A stretch of 64,000 nt of DNA from Ecdyonurus torrentis (taxonomy: Eukaryota > Arthropoda > Insecta > Ephemeroptera > Heptageniidae). The position numbers and the translations under genes were made by a program. The number at the start of each line of letters is the position of its first letter. Position 1 is the stretch's first letter. The notes beneath the pieces are model-generated. The model ran no database searches. It had not been told where the DNA came from and saw only the letters and a program-made list of their open reading frames with translations. Shown here in pieces: positions 56,463 through 64,000 of the stretch. The stretch is taken from assembly GCA_949318235.1 (NCBI GenBank), contig OX439132.1, positions 23,191,042 to 23,255,041 of the forward strand. The letters run 5' to 3'.

Positions 56463-56770
56463 ATTATTTGGTGTCATCAAAGTCCATCAAGGGACACTGG
56501 CAAAAAGGTCTCTACCGCAATTCCGCATCGCTGTGCGGTGCGGCGGGTGCGGCGTCGCGGGCGGGAAAGCGGAGTGTATGTATGCAGGCAAAGCAAACGG
56601 GGCTATATAAGCAAGGCAGCTGCCACGCGGCACTGTACAACGGCTATAGTCCCTTCAAAGGGAGAATCCGTCCTACGTCATCACTATTACATGGCGGCGG
56701 TAGTGACGTCATTGCCCATCTACCGGTTACTAGCCTATGAGAAAATAGAGACTGGGTAAATGCATCGCTT
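56463..56770 (+). promoter_or_regulatory. GC island with TATA box and CRE
   Basis: A sharply G/C-rich block (GCGGTGCGGCGGGTGCGGCG) is followed by a good TATA box in GGGGCTATATAAGCAAGGC (TATATAAG at 56604-56611) and then TGACGTCA at 56703-56710. It looks like a core promoter firing to the right, but no plus-strand gene is visible downstream inside the window. Confidence 0.4.
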
Positions 56771-58066
56771 TCTTTCTCTCTCTTTCGCTCTCTCTACGCG
56801 AATAAAACGAACCCGTTGCGCATGACGTACCATCAACTCTTTCAAAAATTCAACTTTATAATTTTATTGATTTTTAATAATAAAGCACAATTTTCAACAA
56901 AAAAATAAATAAATAAAAAAAAAAAAAATTTAATAAATCCACCCCCTTTTCATATTTCTTTATAAATATTAAGTATGTATATTTTATAACAAAAATTATC
57001 TGTTGGTTTTCTTGGACACTTCGGGACACTGCAGAATTGGTGCACAGTTTAAGTGTTCGTTTATTTCAAAAACAAGTATAATTGAGTATTATGAAATATC
57101 ATGCTCTCTGAAATGCAACACTAAAAGTTGCACTAAGATTTGATGTCAAATTTAAATGTTTGATAAACGAGAAATCTGAACGCGCGAGAGAGTACGGTGA
57201 GCGGCGAACAAGCACGTGGACGGGTGATCGTGTGTCAAGAGCACGACGCTAGACCTCTCGCAATTTAACTTGCAAAACACTTGATGAATAAAGAGGGACA
57301 TCAGTAGTTGTGTGAGACACAACTAACGTCACCGTTTATGTAAAGGAAAACTTCCAAGCTTTGCTCTTGCAGCCTTTTAAATTTTTGTCCCATGTGACGT
57401 GTAATTATGGAACTAAACTTAAATTTCTTTAAATGAAGGAGCTAGCAAGTAAAAACAACTTAATGGTTGGTTTCCATATTTATGTAATAGCATAACACAA
57501 TTGAAATTTTTTCGCATATAATGTGTAAAAGAATCGAAGAAGTCATCATAATAAATCCTAGAATCTTACTTTTTTTTTCTTTTATTTGTTATAAAAAGGT
57601 GAATAAATCATATATATCATTACATAACATGGGAAGTTAGCATAATGCATAATATAACAATTGCAATGTCCTTTATTAATATAAGGTTTAAATTATTTGT
57701 TTATTTCTTTTTTTTTTCTTTTTTTTTTTCCCCTCCAACACGGCAAAAATTGAAAGGAAAAATATATATTCATAAACAACCCTGTTACAGTGCTTCATTT
57801 AACATCAACAAGAAAAAAGCAAAAAAACAATGTGATAATTTGATATTGCGTTGAAGTGTTGATTTGCGTACAGTTACGTGAAAATAACGTGATTTATTAA
57901 TGCTGCTGCGGCATGAGAATCAGAGCAAAGCCTCAACAAGCAAAGTGTGAGCACTGCCGCGCGGCACCACAAAACCACATTCACTTTAATTGTAAGGGTT
58001 GTCGTTACAATGTTGTCAGCGTCAGAAGGTCCGCGGACAAAGTACCTTCGGATAAAAGATCCTGCC
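56771..58066. other. Gene-poor interval downstream of the GC island
   Basis: AT-rich, with a short G/C-richer stretch at 57180-57260 and another at 57900-58060. No gene recognised. Confidence 0.5.
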
Positions 58067-58545
58067 ATGCTTAACCTGTGTGTATATAGCAGGGACCGGA
58101 ACCGCTGCCAAATTTTGCTGAGAACCGGTTCTTGAAAACGGTTCCTAAGAACCGGTTCTGAAAAGCGGTTCTTGAGAACTGGTTCTTAAGAACCGGTTCC
58201 GGTTCTAATTCGTGCCGCGATCGTCGTGAACATTAAAAAAAAAAAAAAAATAGGGTGCCCGCCGCACTCTTTCGCGATGTATTTTTGTTTAACATGCATT
58301 ATATCACTCAAAATTTAATAAAATATGCTATTTTTTACCTTCTTTGCAATTTTCTTAAAATATTGCAAACGGTTCTTAAGAACCGGTTCTTAGAAACGTT
58401 TTGAAAAAGCGGTTCTCAAAAGCGGTTCTTGAGAACCGGGTCCTAAAAACGGTTCTTAAGAATCGGTTCCCACGGTTCTAAGAACCGGAAACGGTTCCGG
58501 TCCCTGGAAATAGGCAGGTCCTGCCTATATACACAGGTTAAGCAT
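58067..58545. mobile_element. Outer foldback element split by a hAT-like insertion
   Basis: ATGCTTAACCTGTGTGTATA on the left is mirrored on the right by CTATATACACAGGTTAAGCAT (inverted), on either side of the element at 58090-58506. The right arm also has an extra small palindrome AGGCAGG-TC-CTGCCT. Confidence 0.6.
58090..58506. mobile_element. hAT-like MITE made of internal CCGGTTCTTAAGAACCGG palindromes
   Basis: The terminal inverted repeats CAGGGACCGGAACCG and CGGTTCCGGTCCCTG are perfect over 15 bp. Two interior blocks (58115-58210 and 58370-58500) are tandem variants of AAGAACCGGTTCTT, so each half folds on itself as well as on the other. The CAGGG start is typical of hAT ends. No coding capacity. 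A clear 8-bp target duplication is not seen. Confidence 0.7.
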
Positions 58546-58626
58546 AGCTTCGAGATGTGGGTAACCGGACGATCCATGACAGGAAAATTTTCTACCGTAT
58601 GGGGCGACCGGACAATTCGCTACAAC

Positions 58627-58717
58627 GGACGATTTACTACAGCAGACAATTCGTTAAGCATTTATATTTCGTCCCAAAATATATAAGTAACGAATTGTTT
58701 ACTGTCGTAAATTGTCC
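58627..58717. repeat. 30-bp inverted repeat
   Basis: Left GGACGATTTACTACAGCAGA and inverted right GGACAATTTACGACAGTAAA, both ending CAATTCGTTA, with a loop of about 31 bp. Upstream variants of the same motif (GGACAATTCGCTACAA at 58607) suggest a small tandem and inverted array. Confidence 0.6.
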
Positions 58718-58775
58718 AGTAGAATATCATGAAAGAGAATCTTCTGTCGCGAGTCGGCCTATATTCGATTAAAAT

Positions 58776-58778
<3 letters not shown>

Positions 58779-58826
<48 letters not shown>
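58779..58826. repeat. (GA)n microsatellite
   Basis: About 24 GA units. Confidence 0.95.
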
Positions 58827-58830
<4 letters not shown>

Positions 58831-59171
58831 AAAATGAGGTTTTATGATTAAAAAAATTTCAATAATACGTAGCGTTTTCATGTTTTCCTCTTTCATTTTT
58901 GCAGTAAAATTCTCTCTATATACGTATATATCAATGTTCAAAAAATCAGAGTTTTCTTCTCTTAAAACTTATAGTTACATCAACTCAACGCCAGTTTTGA
59001 ACCTAAACCAAATCATACAATTTGTGGAGTGAATTTGCTTCAAATTTAATACTGTAGTGAAAACGTCCAGTAAAAGCAAAATTATACAATTAAGAAAATC
59101 TTAAAGGTGATAAGTGATAAATAATAAATTTTAGAATCAATATATACTTTATTAACACGGAGAAGCCGAAT

Positions 59172-59973
59172 CAGTGTCGAACTGGCCATTAAAATTGGTC
59201 AGGGAATCCTGACGGGGCCCTACTGGTTTGGGGCCCTCGTTACCTACTCTTCAAAAAAAAAAAAAAAAATTACAAGAAAAAAAAATTACCACGTGTTATT
59301 TGTTTTAACGCTTAAAGAGTCCTTTTTTGCACTTATTATTATTTTCTTACTTACACATGATTTTATTTACATTGATTAATTATATGAATGAAATTAGTGC
59401 TACATTATTTATATTATATAAAATATATTTTTTCGAGGTACAAACAGAGCACCAGGGGTTTTAGGGAACCAGGGCCCCCAAAAACCTGTCAGTCATGAAT
59501 ATACGCTGTCGGTCAAAAATTTATTCAGTCAACTCCTTTTGGTGTTTAATATTTAAAAAAAAAAAAAAAATTATTTTATCAATTAAATATTATTATTGAC
59601 TTTTTTTTTCTTAGATCGATCAATGTGGCTCTAAAAGTGATCTAGTTCAAATCAACATCTTGCTTTAAAAAGGTTGTAAGATCACCGATCAGTTCAAATT
59701 TAATGATGATTGTTCTGAACAAATTTTGATCTAAAAATAAGGGTCACTACAACACTAGATTTTTTATTTTATTTTTTAAAAAAAGCAAAGAAATAGTTAT
59801 ATAAAGCAACTATATACTTTAAGTGTTTTTTTTTTTTTTTTTTTGCTCAAAAAAGGGGCGTGTCTTAAAATTTTCCGGGAGGCTATGACGGGGGGCTACG
59901 TGCCCCGTACCCCCCCAGTGGGGCCCTTACAAGCCTCTTCCTGAGTGGGCCTTTTCGAGCCAGTCTGACACTG
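59172..59973. mobile_element. hAT-like non-autonomous element with CCGAAT flanking repeats
   Basis: The left end CAGTGTCGAACTGGCC and the inverted right end CAGTGTCAGACTGGCTCG are related terminal repeats. Subterminal GGGGCCC-containing blocks occur on both sides (GACGGGGCCCTACTGG; CCAGTGGGGCCC). CCGAAT lies directly before the left end and directly after the right end, a probable target duplication. The 802-bp body has A/T homopolymers and no protein. Confidence 0.75.
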
Positions 59974-60528
59974 CCGAATAGTAATATATTGATTAAAAAT
60001 TAGCCACAACAAAAATATAGGAAGTCTCCTCTCTCCATAGCACATTTAAAAATCTAAAAAAAAAACACAAAAAACCTAAACATACATTTTTTTTATATAT
60101 ATATATTTTAAATTAGAGTTTATAATATTAGCATCTGAAAAACTGAAATCAGAACTATTTTTTTTTACAGGTTTCCGAATTTCTTCAATGAAACATATTT
60201 AATAAAAAAAATTGCAAGTTTTATTTTTATTATCAAGAAAAAACTAGTAAATCACTGAGACGTGATATTTACACTTATATTAAACAATATTTCTAATTAC
60301 AATTCTACACAACCATCATCATTAAATTTTGAACATATTCAATTAATTTTATATTAAAAGTTCGATGCACCATTGTCGTACTTATAGTATGAGGCTTGAT
60401 TTATTTATTTATTATTACTTTTTACCCCTGGAGTAATCTTGTTTCTTTTGGACTAACGTTGGAAATGCGTTCAACGTAATTTTTTTTTTAATATTGTGCT
60501 ATACATATAATTGTTAATCATGATAGAG

Positions 60529-60566
<38 letters not shown>

Positions 60567-60984
60567 TTTAAGTTTATTTGTTATGGAAGGAAACTGTCAA
60601 AAATAACAATGTATGTAATTATTATCCAAGCTGAAATTCATCAACATTTATTTATAAAATAATGTACATTTAAGAATTATTATGCTAAACAGCATAAAAA
60701 AACAATGTTTTACAGCATAATTATTTAAGTCAGTAAAATATAGAAGCATTTATGCTGTGACGTAAATGCAGCATAAATTACGCAAATTATTTTATTCGCA
60801 GAAATATTAATTCATAAATTTTTAAAATCCTAAAAATTGAGATGAATTTCAATTATATAAAATAAACCACACTTCGTACAATAGTTCAAGTTGTTTAATA
60901 TTGATTGTTACTTAATAATAAACGTACACCTTAGCAAAATTGTTTTTTAATAAAATTATGATGGCCAACTCAAGTAGGTACGAG
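59974..60984. other. AT-rich 3' flank of the KIAA1143-like gene
   Basis: AT-rich sequence with a T run of about 30 at 60533-60563. No other feature is seen. Confidence 0.5.
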
Positions 60985-63071
60985 CTAGTTTTCTTCTTCG
61001 TCCTCATCTTGCTGGAAAGAGAGCAATTTGGTATTTTGCTTGGGCTTGGATTTTGATTTCGACTTGGACTGTGTGTCACTGCGACTGCGCTTGTTGTCAC
61101 TGTTGCTCGTCTCTGCAGAGGACCCCGCACCTGCAGCAACCTCGCTCGAATCTCGCTTCACAGGCTTGCGGAATATGATTCGTCCCCCAGCCTCTTGTTT
61201 CTCTGCACACACCAATTACACCATTAGTGACACCAACCCAACATATAGTACGTACTTATGTACTTCAAGATATGACAGCTAACGACTATAAGTGGAAGAT
61301 TTAACAAGCTTTCATAATGTACCTTGCTTGAATATAATAACACACCGCTCAAATACAAGTTACAAAGTTTCTTGTTAGTATTATTATTATTTACATTATA
61401 ATATGTTTGCTATAAATTATGCATTGATCAACTTTCCACCCCCTTATTGACATAGAATATTCCAATAAAAATATTGATCCACTTATTTTGTTACATTCCA
61501 AAATAAACATTTTGCTGATTTATATGGCAAGTGTAAAACTAAAATGCTTATCTTTAAAAAAAAAAACTCATACGATGATAAAAATTTCCTCCTAAAATAA
61601 AGCTATTAATAATATATGCACTGGCAAAGAATAAAAGTAAATTATAAAAATATTAAATCTGCATGCAAACCTAAAATTATACTATAATAATAAAATATAT
61701 TTATATAATATAAATTATTCTGGACAATATTGGAAATTCCCAGATCCACGTATCCGGCAAACCTTCGATTCGATGCACAAAATATATTATTGAAGGAAAC
61801 CAAGATGTATATATATATACATCTTGAAGGAAACAAATTTTAGATTCAAAATATGATTAAATCTCTTCTGAAATCGAAGTAATCGTAATGAAAATACTAA
61901 TAAAATGTATAAATAGGCAACCTAGAGTTCAACCTAATCTAATTACTTTTAATCTTTTGAATTAAAAAATAATAATAATAAGAAAAAAAAAATTATAATA
62001 GTAAATTTTTATTTGAAAAACTAACATTTTTACTGTACTATACTTCCGATAATCATACATAACAATCCTGAGGTGAAAAATGATGATAGTAAAACGAGAT
62101 GCTATTACAGTCGTAAATAAAATTACAATCAAAAGTACAAAGTATAATAATATTGTATTAAAATGTATATTATATTATAATCTCTAATACGAGAGACCAT
62201 AACTACATCAAAGAAACATAAGTAAGCAATAAAAAACACGTAACTATGGTAATTTATCAATGTCTTATTTCAAGTGTTGAAAGAATGCTGTATATTTATA
62301 TAATTTTTTTCTGACACATAATTTGAAACCAAGGTTTGTTTTTGTTATACTATATGAGATACTATAAAGTTTTAATGTTGATATTACTACTTTGTATTGA
62401 AAACAATAAACAATTTATATAGCATGATGTAGTAATTAAAGGCGTAGACAAAATAACAACAAAACAGCAGTGCATATTTTGTACGAAGAAATGTAAATAA
62501 ATGACTCGTGGCATTAGAGTTATCAAACATATTAATTTACATCTCTCACTATTATATTGTTATTATTATTTTTTTGCTTTCAAGTTGTACGATTAGATGT
62601 TGTTTGTAAAATACGATACTTTGAAAGTTACGTCACTTGTTTCTCTACATCCCTGCTGAGCATATTTTAAAAGACTTCTGTTTCTATATACAATTTTACC
62701 CCTTTCATAATAATTTTAATTATATTTATGTTGAAGTGGATATATATACTATAGAACATTTTATTTTTATGGGATAGGGTGAAAATTCTGATCTTGCAAG
62801 AAAGGTTACCGTAATAATATATTTTTGCAGCTTCTTAAAAATTTAGTCCTCGGAAGTATTTGCACAACTCTTAGATCGTCCACTTATAATCATTAAAAGG
62901 GATTAATTTCCAATGTCCGTCACCAAGAGATATTATGCAGCTCTTACCTTGCGGACTCTTGAGTTGTTCAGCTTCCTCTGCAGTCAAGTCTCCATCACGT
63001 AACACGACCACAGTTGGAGCTTCGTCATCTGACCGGTCATCCAAGTCATCAGCAGTCTCGAGCCTCTCGCG
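60985..63071 (-). CDS. KIAA1143-like protein (DUF4604), C-terminal two exons (partial)
   Basis: Exons in order: 62948-63071 and 60985-61202 (TAG at 60985-60987), joined in phase 1. The 114 readable residues contain DDRSDDEAPTVVVLRDGDLTAEEAEQL and later GGRIIFRKPVKRDSS, then a Ser/Lys-rich stretch and NTKLLSFQQDEDEEEN, matching the order of motifs in human KIAA1143 (VVVLKKGDLS, DGRIIYRKPVK, SLLSFDNEDENE). The function of the family is unknown; the charged, disordered sequence suggests a nuclear or RNA-associated role but that is a guess. The N-terminal exon (family start around MSKRN..SYV) is not found up to 64000, so it is either beyond the window or missed. The frame reads back through a possible internal ATG at 63086. 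Confidence 0.82.
61203..62947. other. Intron of the KIAA1143-like gene
   Basis: AT-rich and mostly unique. A single TTAAAGGCGTAGA near 62438 matches the end of the 50641-50960 MITE family, perhaps a decayed solo end. No exon seen. Confidence 0.5.
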
Positions 63072-64000
63072 CTGTCCCGTCATCACACAATCACATGTTA
63101 GACCGCTTGCTTACGCATCCTCAACATTCAGCGGAGTAAAGAGAACTCTCACAGGACTTATAAGGATTTATTAATAATAATAATAAAAAAAAAAAAAAAA
63201 AACGCAATAATCTGTGTATTGTGTAATATTATTTTTCCGTATTCTTTTTACATGCTGAAACATCGATTCTATTTTAATGAAAATAAATGCTTATGCCCTG
63301 ATCCAATGGAGCAATATTTGGACCGAGCAAAAAATATTATTGTATAATAATTTTATTGTTTTAAATAGAGTTGACATACAATTACATTTATTGCACGATG
63401 AAAATATTACTGCGTATGAACAAGTCTGTTCCTCTTTCACCACTAATACTCTTTTTTTTTTTTTTTTCTTCTTTTTTTCTCTCAATATGTACTAAATACC
63501 ATTTAGAGAATAAAATCTCAATTTTTTTAAACGCATTCAATATGATTTTAGAGTTTATAATTTCACAGAAATTGTTAAAAAAAATAAAAATAAACAAAAT
63601 TAAAATTAAAATAATGAATTTACTGATAATGATAAAAGGTACCAAATTGTAACTGCAGTATTTATTACCGCAAGGATTTCAAGGTTATGCCTTGTTCATA
63701 ATACGCTTTTTCTTTTTGCAATTTTTAAGTGAGCTCCATAAGAATGCATGTTTTTATGAACTATTCCCCTTAGAAAAAGATTCTGTTATTGTGAAAACGG
63801 CTTTAGTATTACATTTTTCTTGGACCTAGATGGTATTCGAGTACTTTATTTATTACCAACGAAAAATTTAAATTATTTTGGGATGCGCAAGACAAACTAT
63901 CTACACATAAGCTGATTTTCGTAATTTGCGCATTTCCCCCTTTCCCCGCCCTCCAATTTATACAAAGTTTGTCTTGTGTCAATTGATAGAAAATGAAGCG
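63072..64000. other. Upstream part of the KIAA1143-like gene (intron or 5' flank)
   Basis: AT-rich with A and T homopolymers. No exon, promoter or repeat of note recognised. Confidence 0.5.

Noticed and set aside
62438..62470. Single TTAAAGGCGTAGA resembling the 50641-50960 MITE end
   Set aside because: No matching second end nearby and similarity fades after about 15 bases; kept only as a note in the intron entry.

Overview
The window is a piece of an AT-rich, intron-dense animal genome. It has spliced genes with GT/AG introns, AATAAA signals, long A/T homopolymers, many dinucleotide and tetranucleotide microsatellites, and many foldback DNA-transposon remnants. A MEP-1 orthologue, a ZAD-like zinc finger protein, a GH5 mannanase-type glycosidase and a PDPR of the arthropod type point to an arthropod, perhaps a crustacean or chelicerate. 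This is inference; no species is identified.

Layout from left to right: (1) 1-1099 (+), last exons of a GH5-like endo-beta-mannanase. (2) 2516-7501 (-), a complete 15-exon PDPR (mitochondrial pyruvate dehydrogenase phosphatase regulatory subunit), head-to-head over about 580 bp with (3) 8084-11947 (+), a complete 10-exon MOSPD2 (CRAL-TRIO + MSP + tail anchor). (4) 13560-17399 (-), a five-exon C2H2 zinc finger protein with a ZAD-like module, head-to-head over about 730 bp with (5) 18132-21116 (+), PLPP6, a PAP2-type polyisoprenoid/lipid phosphatase. (6) 24646-28570 (-), a complete eight-exon alpha-tubulin acetyltransferase (ATAT1/MEC-17). (7) 29961-36131 (-), an unnamed four-pass membrane protein with CD20/MS4A-like features and a 4.7 kb microsatellite-packed first intron. 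(8) 36132-44215, gene-poor sequence with foldback elements and a 5'-truncated LINE reverse transcriptase. (9) 44216-50544 (-), MEP-1, the zinc finger partner of Mi-2, with a non-coding or uORF-bearing upstream exon at 51173-51253. (10) 50.6-61 kb, gene-poor, with a TATA-containing GC island, nested hAT-like elements and a coding-like GC3-rich fragment. (11) 60985-63071 (-), the C-terminal exons of a KIAA1143 (DUF4604) orthologue.

The genes are unrelated housekeeping or regulatory loci, not a pathway cluster. Exon chains for PDPR, MOSPD2, the zinc finger gene, PLPP6, ATAT1, the four-pass protein and MEP-1 were built by hand from splice sites, reading phase and family similarity, and each closes in frame. 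The main structure beyond the genes is roughly twenty inverted-repeat (foldback/MITE-like) elements from several families. Two families have two recognisable copies each, some elements are nested, and some keep TTAA or TA flanks. There are also a perfect 37-bp-arm palindrome and an unusual number of long poly-G/poly-C runs for such an AT-rich sequence. I found no convincing new multi-gene system.
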